Below, in pieces: positions 19,151 through 27,213 of a stretch of DNA of 64,000 bases. Origin of the DNA: Pelomonas sp. Root1444 (GTDB lineage Bacteria > Pseudomonadota > Gammaproteobacteria > Burkholderiales > Burkholderiaceae_C). Positions within the stretch are counted from its first letter, which is position 1. Every line of letters begins with the position of its first letter. Location of the stretch: NCBI RefSeq assembly GCF_001426885.1, contig NZ_LMFP01000008.1:14220-78219 (forward strand). The letters run 5' to 3'. The translations under genes were made by a program, and so were the position numbers. The notes below the pieces were generated by a model. The model saw only the letters and a list, made by a program, of their open reading frames with translations. It was not told where the DNA came from and searched no databases.

Positions 19151-20686
19151 TCAGGCCGTGGCCGCCTGCGGCTGCACCGGCGCTGCATAGCTGCGCACAT
19201 AGTCCTCGTGCCGCGGCAGCTGCACCAGCTGGCGGGCGACCTGCTTGCGGATCTCGCCGAGGAAGTGGCCCAGCTCGTCGTCGCCCATCAGGTCGGCGGT
19301 CGGGTGGTGGGCACCGGGCGTGAGGCCCTGGCCCAGCATGACCTGGATCCACGAGTTCTCGCCGAACAGCTCGTGCGGTGCCTTGAACACGCGCGCGGTG
19401 TCGCTGAACATCTGGATGCGGTGGGCCAGGGACTGGGGCACGTCCATGGCCGCGCAGTGCTGCCACAGCGGCGCGTCGCGGCGGTTCGTCACCTTGTAGT
19501 GCAGGATGATGAAGTCGCGGATGTGCTCGATCTCGTCGCGCACCTGGCGGTTGTATTCGTCGATGTCGGTCTGGTGGATGCCGCCCGCCGGGAAGCACTG
19601 CATCAGCCGCGTGATGCCGCGCTGGATCAGGTGGATGCTGGTCGACTCCAGCGGCTCCAGGAAGCCGCTGGCCAGGCCGATGGCGACGACATTGCGCTTC
19701 CAGGTCACGTCGCGCTGGCCAGGGGTGAACTTCAGCACGCGCGGCTGCATCAGCGCCTCGCCTTCGATCTTCTGCAGCAGCATGGCCCTGGCTTCGTCGT
19801 CGCCGAGGTATCGGCTCGCGAACACCAGGCCGTTGCCGACGCGGTGCTGCAGCGGGATGCGCCACTGCCAGCCGAACGGGTGCGCGATGGAGCGGGTGTA
19901 AGGCACGGCCTCGCCGACCGAGGCGGTCTGCACCGCGACGGCGCTGTCGCAGGGCAGCCAATGCGACCAGTCCTCGAAGCCCACGCCCAGCGTCTGGCCG
20001 AGCAGCAGCGAGCGAAAGCCGGTGCAGTCGATGAAGAAGTCGCCCTCCACCTCGCTGCCGTCGGCCAGGCGCAGGGCGCGGATGTCGCCATCGTCATGCT
20101 GCAGGACCTGGGCGATCTTGCCCTCGATGCGCTGCACGCCATGGCCTTGCGAGATGCCGCGCAGGAAGACCGCGTAGCGCGAGGCGTCGAGGTGGAAGGC
20201 GTAGTTCAGGCCGTTGCGCGGCAGGTGCGCGAAGCGGTTCTCGAGGCCGGCACGCAGCTCCAGGCAATAGTCGCCGTAGTCGCCGTGCGGCACGCGCTGC
20301 TCGCCGCGCTGCCTTGCGGCCAGCCAGAAGTGCTGGAAGCCAGCCGTCCAGTGGTCCTTGCCGGTCAGGCCGAAGCTGTGGACATAGTCCTCGCCGACAT
20401 TGCGCCAGTTCTCGAACTGGATGCCGAGCTTGAAGGTGGCCTGCGTGGCGGCCATGAACTCCTGCTCGTTGATGCCCAGCAGCTGGTGGTAGGTCAGCAG
20501 CGTCGGGATGGTGGCTTCGCCGACGCCGACGGTGCCGATCTCGTCGGATTCCACGAGGCGGATCGCCAGCCCCTTGCCGAGCACCTTGGACAGCAGCGCG
20601 GCGACCATCCAGCCGGCGGTGCCTCCGCCGGCGATGACGACGCGACGGACGGGGCCGGTGCGCAGGGGGGCGTTCGTGTGTTGCAT
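19151..20686 (-). CDS. Flavin-dependent tryptophan halogenase family protein (distal copy)
   Basis: A 511-residue FAD-dependent protein, last gene of the receptor/SapC cluster. It has an FAD-binding GGGTAGW motif at residues 20-26, GVGEATIP, the FKLGIQFENW segment holding the Lys equivalent to catalytic Lys79 of PrnA, the diagnostic WxWxIP motif as WQWRIP, and LEPLESTSIHL, where the Glu corresponds to PrnA Glu346. The halogenase residues therefore look intact. Such genes recur beside TonB receptors, SapC and cupin proteins in carbohydrate-utilisation loci of Caulobacter and Xanthomonas, where their true substrate is unclear. The start at 20686 begins just after the cupin stop. No partner flavin reductase is in the window. 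Confidence 0.88.
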   Translation of the reverse strand: MQHTNAPLRTGPVRRVVIAGGGTAGWMVAALLSKVLGKGLAIRLVESDEIGTVGVGEATIPTLLTYHQLLGINEQEFMAATQATFKLGIQFENWRNVGEDYVHSFGLTGKDHWTAGFQHFWLAARQRGEQRVPHGDYGDYCLELRAGLENRFAHLPRNGLNYAFHLDASRYAVFLRGISQGHGVQRIEGKIAQVLQHDDGDIRALRLADGSEVEGDFFIDCTGFRSLLLGQTLGVGFEDWSHWLPCDSAVAVQTASVGEAVPYTRSIAHPFGWQWRIPLQHRVGNGLVFASRYLGDDEARAMLLQKIEGEALMQPRVLKFTPGQRDVTWKRNVVAIGLASGFLEPLESTSIHLIQRGITRLMQCFPAGGIHQTDIDEYNRQVRDEIEHIRDFIILHYKVTNRRDAPLWQHCAAMDVPQSLAHRIQMFSDTARVFKAPHELFGENSWIQVMLGQGLTPGAHHPTADLMGDDELGHFLGEIRKQVARQLVQLPRHEDYVRSYAAPVQPQAATA

Positions 20687-20688
20687 GG

Positions 20689-21690
20689 TCAACGCTTCAA
20701 TCGGTTGAGGAGGTGGGCGCGCATCGCGCGGGCGCCCGCGTCGTCCAGCGGCGCCAGCGCATGGCGGGCGTGCGCGGGGATGTGGGCGACCGCGCGGTCG
20801 CCGTCGTCGAAGATGTAGTGGTCGAACAGATGGCGCCAGCTGCGGCGCTGCTCCGGCGGCAGGCCGCGCATCGTCAGCAGCGCCAGCATCAGCGCATTGA
20901 TGGGCGAGTCCATGTAGTCGGGCGTGCGGCGCCACCAGTAGTTCACCAGCAGGTTCAGCGCGGACAGGGCCTCGACGTGGTGCCACCACATGCTGGGAAT
21001 GAACAGGGCATCGCCCGGCTCCAGCTCGGCCTCCTGCCCGTGCGCCAGGGCCTCGCGGAAGCGCGGGTGGCGGTCGAAGTCGGGGGCGTGGAAGTCGACC
21101 AGGCTGACGGCCTGGCCCGCGGGTGTGAAGTCCAGCGGGCCGACATAGAGGTTGTCGATCTGCTCGGGCGGGAACAGCGTGAAACGGCGCCGGCCGGCGA
21201 CGACGCAGGCGACGTTGTCGGGCAGGTCGAAATGGGCCGAGATGCGGCTGCGGTTGCCCAGCCACAAGCTGACGATGGGGTCGTCCACCGCCAGCCCGAG
21301 GTCGTTCTCGGCGCGAAAGCCCGGCAGGCAGGTGTCGACGCTCGTCGCGCCGATGTAGAGGGCCGGCGGCTGCGGCGCGCCCAGCAGCTGCATCAGCGAG
21401 CCCAGCACGACGTCGAAGCGGCCGACCTTGCGCTCGAAGTTGAAGCCGGTGAAGTCGTCGTTGTAGAAGAGCCGGCCGCCGGCCTCGGGCGGCGCGAGCA
21501 TGACGCCGACGGTGGCGTCGCGCCAATGGCCCAGCAGGTAGCCGGCGAGCGCCTCGGGCGATTGCAGGCCGGCCTGCACGGCGGGCCAGTCGCGCACCAG
21601 GCCGCGCAGCACCAGCGGCTCGGTGGCCGTGAGGATGTCGTCGCCCAGGTCGGCCGGCTTCAGGCCGGTGCGTTCGCGGATGGCTTGCAT
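20689..21690 (-). CDS. Cupin-like (JmjC/cupin_8-type) domain protein
   Basis: A 333-residue cytoplasmic protein resembling JmjC/cupin_8 Fe(II)/2-oxoglutarate-dependent oxygenases. His153-x-Asp155 (AHFDLPDN) and a downstream histidine in MWWHHVEAL (237/238) would form the metal triad; the intervening LFPPEQIDNLY and EPGDALFIPSMWWHHV stretches are typical of the family. Many members hydroxylate protein or small-molecule substrates; the substrate here is unknown. It overlaps the SapC stop by one base (TGATG) and precedes the halogenase by 2 bases, so the three are co-translated. Confidence 0.85.
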   Translation of the reverse strand: MQAIRERTGLKPADLGDDILTATEPLVLRGLVRDWPAVQAGLQSPEALAGYLLGHWRDATVGVMLAPPEAGGRLFYNDDFTGFNFERKVGRFDVVLGSLMQLLGAPQPPALYIGATSVDTCLPGFRAENDLGLAVDDPIVSLWLGNRSRISAHFDLPDNVACVVAGRRRFTLFPPEQIDNLYVGPLDFTPAGQAVSLVDFHAPDFDRHPRFREALAHGQEAELEPGDALFIPSMWWHHVEALSALNLLVNYWWRRTPDYMDSPINALMLALLTMRGLPPEQRRSWRHLFDHYIFDDGDRAVAHIPAHARHALAPLDDAGARAMRAHLLNRLKR

Positions 21691-22406
21691 CAGGCTGGCT
21701 GCATCAGGCGGTTGCGTCGGTCGATGAGGTCGCGCCAGCGCGACATCGAGGCCAGCACCATGTGGATGGGCACGAGATGGCCGGCGCGGCTCAAGCGCTC
21801 CAGTGCTTCGCCCGGCAGGGCCGCGAGGCGCTCCTCGTGAAGGGTGTAGTAGCCCGACAGCCGCCCCTCGCTGCCGTCCTCGAGCTCGATGTCGAGCACG
21901 AAGGCCTCGAGCAGGTTCAGCGACAGCAGCGCCGCGGTGAGCTCGCGCATCTGCTGCATGCCGTGATGCAGGGCGAGCAGCAGGGCGTTGATGCGGTCCA
22001 GGAAATCGCTGCTGCCGCCGTGGGGCAGGAAGACCGCCTGCGTGCCGGCCGCGGGGCCCGCGGCGATGCGGGGGCTGGCCAGGTCGACCTGGATCATCAG
22101 CGCCTGCTCGCCCATGCCGATCAGGAAGGGTTGGCGCTCAACAGCCATGGGCAGGTAGTGGGCGTCCCATTGCCCGTCGGACAGGAAGAGGTTCTGGCCC
22201 GGCTCCAGGCCGAACAGCGCGACGGCGTTGAACTGGGTGCCGTCGGCGCTTTTCTGGAAGACGATGGGGTAATGGGCCTGGGCGTTGCGGAACTCTTCGG
22301 GCACCAGCAGCGCGGACTGCACGGCGTCGCCGAAACGCGCGCCGTGCCCGGTGTGGATGTGCAGGCCGGCGTGCGCTACGTTGTCGAGCTGGGCGGGTTG
22401 GGTCAT
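21690..22406 (-). CDS. SapC family protein
   Basis: A 238-residue protein matching the SapC family (named from the Campylobacter S-layer locus): an N-terminal HAGLHIHTG segment, the YPIVFQKSADGTQFNAVALFGLEPGQNLF core (quoted in part), and a C-terminal ALERLSRAGHLVPIHMVLASM. No signal peptide or membrane span is apparent. Its biochemical role is unknown; it is a standard companion of TonB receptors and halogenase-like proteins in carbohydrate-uptake loci. One-base TGATG overlaps on both sides tie it to the upstream halogenase and the downstream cupin gene. Confidence 0.88.
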   Translation of the reverse strand: MTQPAQLDNVAHAGLHIHTGHGARFGDAVQSALLVPEEFRNAQAHYPIVFQKSADGTQFNAVALFGLEPGQNLFLSDGQWDAHYLPMAVERQPFLIGMGEQALMIQVDLASPRIAAGPAAGTQAVFLPHGGSSDFLDRINALLLALHHGMQQMRELTAALLSLNLLEAFVLDIELEDGSEGRLSGYYTLHEERLAALPGEALERLSRAGHLVPIHMVLASMSRWRDLIDRRNRLMQPA

Positions 22407-23947
22407 CAGATGTGCGGCAGCCCGCTGCGGATGATGTGGTCGATGAGGGCGCGGTGCTTCGGCAGGCCGCCGAGCATGCGACGGGAGAGGGCAGCGGCGG
22501 CCTGCAGATGCGGTGCGGCGGCCTGCGCTGCCGCGGGCCTCGCGGTCGATTCTGGACGAAAGCCCATGCCGTACAGCACGTACTGGTAGCTGGCCCAGGG
22601 AAACACCTCATCGATGCGCCCCAGGTCCAGCCGCGACGGCGGGCGCTCGCGCCACAGCGGCAGCAGTTCGCGCAGCGCCTCGGGCCAGCTCGCGGGGTCG
22701 CGGTGCTCGCGCCAGTAGGCGCTGTCGTCGCGCTGGCTCAACGCGTAGTGCAGCTTCAGGAAGTCGATGACACGGCGCCAGCGGTAGGCGAACACCTCGT
22801 TGAAGCGGCGTGCCAGCGTGGGCAGGGCGGCGCGGTCGGCAGGCAGCGACTCGCTGATCCATTGCACGCTGAGTTCGACCATGGCCAGGGCCGAGGCTTC
22901 CAGCGGCTCGATGAAGCCGCTGGACAGGCCGATGGCCACGCAGTTGCCCACCCAGAAGCGTTCCCGGTAGCCGGGCGTGAAGCTGATGGGCCGCATGGCG
23001 GGCAGCGGCTGTGGCGCGCCCGTGGCGCGCAGGTAGTGGCGCAGCGCTTCGGCGGCTTCGTCCTGCGTCGCGTGGCGGCTGGCGTAGACGGCACCGACGC
23101 CGCGCCGCTGCGGCAGGCCGATGTCCCAGATCCAGCCCTTGGACCAGGCGGTCGCGATGGTGCAGCTGGCCAGCGGGGCGTCCGGCTCGGCATGGGGCAC
23201 CTGCATGGCCAGGGCGGCATCGTTGAAGAGCACGTCGCGCTGCTCGACCAGCGGCACGCCGTGGTGCCCGCCGATCAGCAAGGAGGGCAGGCCGGAGCAG
23301 TCGATGAAGAGGTCGGCCGCCAGGTCGCCGCTGGTGCGCGTGCGCAGCGCGGCGACGCTGCCATCAGCGGCGGGCAGCACCGCTTCGACGTCGTCGACGA
23401 TGTGTCGGACGCCGCGCTTGCCGACGGCGTGGCGGCGCAGCAGTTGGCTGAACTTGCCGGCATCGAAGTGGTAGGCGTAGTTCGCCACCGCGGCGAACTG
23501 CGGCGTGGCCGCCTGCTTGGGCGCCAAGCCAGCGTCGCAGACAGCGGTTTGCGGGCAGACGACCTCGGCGAAGGGGCGGTCGGCATGTTCGGCCAGCCAG
23601 GCCGCAACGAGGTCAGCCTCGCCGCAGCCGGTGGGCAGGGTGAAGGGGTGGTGGTAGCGATCGCCTTCGCGGCCGCTGGCCCAGCCGTCGAAGCGCGAGC
23701 CCTGCTTGAAGCTGGCGTCGCATTCGCGGATGAGGTCGACCTCCGAGATGCCGATGCGGCGCAAGGTGTCGCGCATCGACGGCCAGGTGCCCTCGCCGAC
23801 GCCGATGGGCGGCGTCGAGGCGGACTCGATGAGGGTGATGCACAGCGGACCGTCGGGCCCGCCGTGTTCGGCGGCCAACAGGCCGGCCACCAGCCAGCCC
23901 GCGGAGCCGCCGCCCAGCACGACGATTTGACGCAGTCGAGTATTCAC
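22406..23947 (-). CDS. Flavin-dependent tryptophan halogenase family protein (proximal copy)
   Basis: A 513-residue paralogue of the distal halogenase-family protein, first gene after the TonB receptor. FAD motif GGGSAGW lies at residues 12-18, followed by GVGEGTWP, FKQGSRFDGW (Lys79-equivalent retained), WIWDIGLP in place of strict WxWxIP, and IEPLEASALAM (Glu346-equivalent retained). The altered tryptophan motif and divergence from the distal copy suggest a different substrate or function. The GTG at 23947 is chosen because an upstream ATG at 24004 would put the terminator hairpin at 23961-23986 inside the coding sequence. It overlaps the SapC start by one base. Confidence 0.85.
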   Translation of the reverse strand: MNTRLRQIVVLGGGSAGWLVAGLLAAEHGGPDGPLCITLIESASTPPIGVGEGTWPSMRDTLRRIGISEVDLIRECDASFKQGSRFDGWASGREGDRYHHPFTLPTGCGEADLVAAWLAEHADRPFAEVVCPQTAVCDAGLAPKQAATPQFAAVANYAYHFDAGKFSQLLRRHAVGKRGVRHIVDDVEAVLPAADGSVAALRTRTSGDLAADLFIDCSGLPSLLIGGHHGVPLVEQRDVLFNDAALAMQVPHAEPDAPLASCTIATAWSKGWIWDIGLPQRRGVGAVYASRHATQDEAAEALRHYLRATGAPQPLPAMRPISFTPGYRERFWVGNCVAIGLSSGFIEPLEASALAMVELSVQWISESLPADRAALPTLARRFNEVFAYRWRRVIDFLKLHYALSQRDDSAYWREHRDPASWPEALRELLPLWRERPPSRLDLGRIDEVFPWASYQYVLYGMGFRPESTARPAAAQAAAPHLQAAAALSRRMLGGLPKHRALIDHIIRSGLPHI

Positions 23948-23960
23948 AAGCGGGGTCTTC

Positions 23961-23986
23961 AAACAAAAAGGGCCGCTCGCGCGGCC
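23961..23986 (-). terminator. Intrinsic terminator/attenuator between TonB receptor and halogenase genes
   Basis: On the minus strand GGCCGC-GCGA-GCGGCC (6-base-pair perfect stem) is followed by CTTTTTGTTT. It sits between the receptor stop at 24048 and the halogenase GTG at 23947. There is little room for a new promoter before the halogenase, so partial read-through, giving high receptor and low downstream expression, is plausible. Confidence 0.8.
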
Positions 23987-24047
23987 TCGCCCATCGGCGA
24001 ACAAGGGCGGCGCCCCCGCGGACGGGAGGCCGCCGAACCAGCCGGTG

Positions 24048-27020
24048 TCAGAACTTGTAGCGCGCGCCGATCATGAAGCGGCGGCCGGTCTGCGTGACCA
24101 TCTGCAGGATCTCCTTGCGGCGCTCGTGCGCGCGCTGGATCTCGTCGGTCAGGTTGATGGCCTCGAACTGGAAGGAGAGCTTCTCGTTCATCTTGTAGCC
24201 CAGGCTGAGGTCCACCTGGCCGTAGGGCTCGGTGTAGATCGGGTTGGGCTCGCGGCCATCGTGGCGGCCGGAGAGGAACTTGCCGCGCCAGTTGTACGCA
24301 ACGCGGGCGCTGTAGGTGTTGTCCTCATAGAAGCCCACGAGGTTGCCCGAGTTGGACAGGCCTTCCAGCGCGAACTGGTCGCCGATCTTGGCGTCCTCGT
24401 ACTTCAGGCCCGACTTCACGTAGGTGTAGTTGGCCGAGAAGCCGAAACCGTTGCGGAAGGCGTACTGGACATTGACCTCGGCGCCGTTGATGTAGTCGTT
24501 GCGCTGGTTGGCCGGCACGGTGATGTCGAACACCGCGATCGGGTCGCCCGGCTGGCCGACGATGGTGCCTTGCCAGTTGCCCTGGGCGTCCTTGTCGCCG
24601 CGCGTCACGCCGGGGGCGGTGGCCCGGTTCGTGAAGATCCAGTTGCGGATGCAGGGGTTGTCCGTCGCGGCACAACCCGAAGCCGTGGCCTCCTTGAACA
24701 GCGTGCCGCCGATCGGCGTGGGCAGATTGAACGGCGTGCCCTTGACGATGGTGTTGCCGATGTAGTTGCTGATGTTCTTGCGGAACAGGCCCACGGCGAC
24801 GTACGAGCCCTTGTCGAGGTAGTGCTCCAGCGAGAGGTCGAAGTTCTTGGACTTGAGGGGCTTCAGGCCCGGATCGCCCTGGGCGCCGTTGCCGCCACCG
24901 GCGCGCACCTCGTTGAGCGTCTGGCCGCCCTGGATGGCGCCCCAGCCTGGGCGGCCGATGCTTTCGCCGTAGCTGGCGCGCAGCTTGGTGTCGGACGTCA
25001 GTTCGAAGTCCAGGTCCAGCGACGGCAGCACGTAGCTGTACTTGCCCTTGAGCTCGGTGAAGCTGGCCGGGCCGTAGGTCAGCGAGAACTCGTTGAACGC
25101 GCGCCACGAGATGCCCGTGGCCGTGGGCACGAGCGCGCGGGAGGTGACGTTGGTGCGCTCGTAGCGCAGGCCCAGCGCCGCGCCCACCGGCACGATCCAG
25201 TCCCATTCGGTGTTGAACTGGGCGTACAGGCTCTGCGACTTCTCCTGCGTGCGACGGTCGACCGAGCCGGGCTGGGTGTAGTCGGTCGGCGCGCGGTACT
25301 TGCCGTTCGGGTCCAGCTTGGCCGCGATGGCGTTGAGCGCGGCAAAGTCGAAGGTGTTGAAGCTGTTGAACATGGCGGAGCTGCCGCTGCCGCCCACGCG
25401 GGAGAAGTACTTGCTGATCGAGTCGGGCGTGAAGAGGTCGTCCGGGTAGTCCGCCGCCGTGGCGATGCCGCCCCAGCTGCCGTTCTCGTTGACCGCGAAG
25501 GCGGTGCGGTTCTTCACATGCGTCAGCGAGACGCCGAAGTCCAGGTTGGAGGTGTCGGTTAACTTGTAGTTGCTGCGCAGCTGCACCTGGTCCACGTCGG
25601 ACTTCATGTAGCTGTTGCGGTAGGACGAACCGGTGGCGAGCTGGCGGCTCGTGTCGGACGTGGCACCGGGCAGGCTCCAGACCGGGAAGTCGTTGCTGAA
25701 GTCCACCGTCGTCGTGCCGCGGCTGAACACCGCCGAGCCCTGCACGGCATTGGAGCCGTAGGGGCTGTCCGGCTTGGTCACGGCGGTGGAGTGGTGGGCG
25801 TCCAGCTCGAACTTCAGCGAAGGCGTGGTCTTCCAGGCCAGGTTCAGGCCGGTGGAGTGGTTGGTGTTCTTCACGGCGAACTGGCCCGAGCCCATTGCAA
25901 GGTCGCCGGTGCCGACGCCGTTGACGATCTCCGAATAGATCAGCGGCGCGGCGGCGGGGCCATCGGTCCAGGTGGTGTTGGACGGGCCGAAGCCGAACCA
26001 GGCCGAGACGTCACTGCGACGGGACTGCAGCTTGTTCTCGGAGTAGGTGTGGTCCAGTGTGGCGACCACTTCCTTGATCGGCTGGAACTGCAGCGTCAGC
26101 TGGCCGTTGACGCGCTCGCGCTTCACGCCGGTGAAGCTGTAGCCGATGCTCTGTGGCGTGGAGTAGACGCCGCTGCCGGTGGGGCGGTTGACGGCCGTGC
26201 TGCCCGGGGCGATTTCGCCCCAGCCGCCGCCGTTGGCGGGAATCGTGTGCCAGCCGTTGAACACGCCGGCCTGGTTGTAGCCCAGGTCGCGGCGCTGGTA
26301 GCTGCCGGTCACCGCCACGCCGAACTTGCCGTCGGCGAAGACGTTGCTGTAGATGCCCGAGACCTCGGGGGTGACGGCGTCGCCCTTGAGGCGGTCGGGC
26401 AGGTTCTGGCCCGACTGGTCCTTGACGAGCTTGATGCCCAGGCTCGCGACCTGCTGCCTGGTATCGAAGGGGCGGGCGGTCTTGATGTTGATGGTGGCGC
26501 CGATGCCGCCCGTGGGGGCGTTGGCGCGGGTGGTCTTGAAGACCTCCAGCGCCGAGACCGATTCGGCGGCGAGGTTGGCGAAGTCGAAGGCGCGCGAGTC
26601 GGAGGCGCTGGCATCGTTGATGGCGGAGGCCGGCATCTGGCGGCCGTTCAGCAGCACCAGGTTGAAGTCGGGGCCCACGCCGCGCACGGTGACCTTGGAG
26701 CCTTCGCCGATGGCCGAGCGGTCGATGGACACGCCGCTGATGCGCTGCATGGCTTCAGCGAGGTTGGTGTCGGGGAATTTGCCGATGTCCTCGGCCACGA
26801 TGCCGTCCACGACACCATGGGCGTTGCGCTTGAGGTCGACCGAGGATTCCAGGCTGCGGCGGATGCCGGTCACGATGACCGTTTCGAGTTGCTGCGCACC
26901 GCTGGCGGCGCCTGCGGGCGGCGCGGCGGCGGTCTGGGCGTGCACCGCAGCGCTGGCGAACAGCAGGCCGCTGGCGGCCGCCAGGGTGGTGAGGCGAAGG
27001 GCAGGTCGAGGCTGTCTCAT
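24048..27020 (-). CDS. TonB-dependent receptor, Xanthomonas/Caulobacter carbohydrate type
   Basis: A 990-residue outer-membrane receptor. A signal peptide (about residues 1-29, ending VHAQ) precedes the TonB box region (LETVIVTGIRRSLESS) and a plug with the subfamily-typical DIGKFPDTNLAEAMQRISGV, TVRGVGPDFNLVLLNGRQMP and LEVFKTTRANAPTGGIGATIN (quoted in part). The long barrel ends in RRFMIGARYKF with a terminal Phe. This subtype mostly imports oligosaccharides. The ATG at 27020 has a good ribosome-binding site (GGAGACAAGAGA) and replaces a longer open frame. Two LacI-type operators lie upstream, and the beta-glucanase genes nearby suggest beta-glucan oligosaccharides as ligand. Confidence 0.93.
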   Translation of the reverse strand: MRQPRPALRLTTLAAASGLLFASAAVHAQTAAAPPAGAASGAQQLETVIVTGIRRSLESSVDLKRNAHGVVDGIVAEDIGKFPDTNLAEAMQRISGVSIDRSAIGEGSKVTVRGVGPDFNLVLLNGRQMPASAINDASASDSRAFDFANLAAESVSALEVFKTTRANAPTGGIGATINIKTARPFDTRQQVASLGIKLVKDQSGQNLPDRLKGDAVTPEVSGIYSNVFADGKFGVAVTGSYQRRDLGYNQAGVFNGWHTIPANGGGWGEIAPGSTAVNRPTGSGVYSTPQSIGYSFTGVKRERVNGQLTLQFQPIKEVVATLDHTYSENKLQSRRSDVSAWFGFGPSNTTWTDGPAAAPLIYSEIVNGVGTGDLAMGSGQFAVKNTNHSTGLNLAWKTTPSLKFELDAHHSTAVTKPDSPYGSNAVQGSAVFSRGTTTVDFSNDFPVWSLPGATSDTSRQLATGSSYRNSYMKSDVDQVQLRSNYKLTDTSNLDFGVSLTHVKNRTAFAVNENGSWGGIATAADYPDDLFTPDSISKYFSRVGGSGSSAMFNSFNTFDFAALNAIAAKLDPNGKYRAPTDYTQPGSVDRRTQEKSQSLYAQFNTEWDWIVPVGAALGLRYERTNVTSRALVPTATGISWRAFNEFSLTYGPASFTELKGKYSYVLPSLDLDFELTSDTKLRASYGESIGRPGWGAIQGGQTLNEVRAGGGNGAQGDPGLKPLKSKNFDLSLEHYLDKGSYVAVGLFRKNISNYIGNTIVKGTPFNLPTPIGGTLFKEATASGCAATDNPCIRNWIFTNRATAPGVTRGDKDAQGNWQGTIVGQPGDPIAVFDITVPANQRNDYINGAEVNVQYAFRNGFGFSANYTYVKSGLKYEDAKIGDQFALEGLSNSGNLVGFYEDNTYSARVAYNWRGKFLSGRHDGREPNPIYTEPYGQVDLSLGYKMNEKLSFQFEAINLTDEIQRAHERRKEILQMVTQTGRRFMIGARYKF

Positions 27021-27068
27021 TCTCTTGTCTCCGGAGTTGTGATCTTGTGGCGGTGGCCCCGAAAGGGC

Positions 27069-27082
27069 TGAAAGCGCTTTCA
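27069..27082. promoter_or_regulatory. LacI-family operator-like palindrome O1 (receptor promoter)
   Basis: TGAAAGCGCTTTCA is a perfect 14-base palindrome, with a central CG typical of LacI/GalR-family operators. It lies 49 bases upstream of the receptor start, 26 bases centre-to-centre from O2. The same core recurs before the sugar ABC operon. The adjacent LacI-family gene is the likely binder. Confidence 0.82.
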
Positions 27083-27093
27083 AGAATAAGCGA

Positions 27094-27109
27094 TTGGAAG
27101 CGCTTTCAA
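27094..27109. promoter_or_regulatory. LacI-family operator-like palindrome O2 (receptor promoter)
   Basis: TTGGAAGCGCTTTCAA is a 16-base palindrome with one mismatched pair. It lies upstream of O1, about 2.5 helical turns away, so two dimers or a tetramer could bind cooperatively. Confidence 0.78.
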
Positions 27110-27178
27110 CCTAGGCAACACCCTTGGTGCGGCGTGCCGGCAACGCCGCAAGCGCGCAAGCGGCGTAGGAAAAGGCAT

Positions 27179-27195
27179 GGCGCCGCGGTGGCGCC
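27179..27195 (-). terminator. Possible weak terminator after the LacI gene
   Basis: GGCGCC-ACCGC-GGCGCC on the minus strand is a perfect 6-base-pair stem 18 bases after the lacI-family stop. The following ATGCCTTTTCC has only four consecutive T residues, several bases from the stem. It may lower read-through into the receptor promoter. Confidence 0.35.
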
Positions 27196-27213
27196 GGCTC
27201 CAGGGCGGAGGCT

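Noticed and set aside
16436-20818. Very long plus-strand open frame (about 1460 codons)
   Set aside because: It lies opposite the UvrA-like and halogenase genes and translates to a low-complexity Arg/His/Gln/Asp-rich sequence without domains; it is an antisense shadow of GC-rich codon bias.
23948-24004. Upstream ATG (24004) as start of the proximal halogenase-like gene
   Set aside because: The added residues are encoded by a terminator hairpin and do not resemble the family N-terminus.
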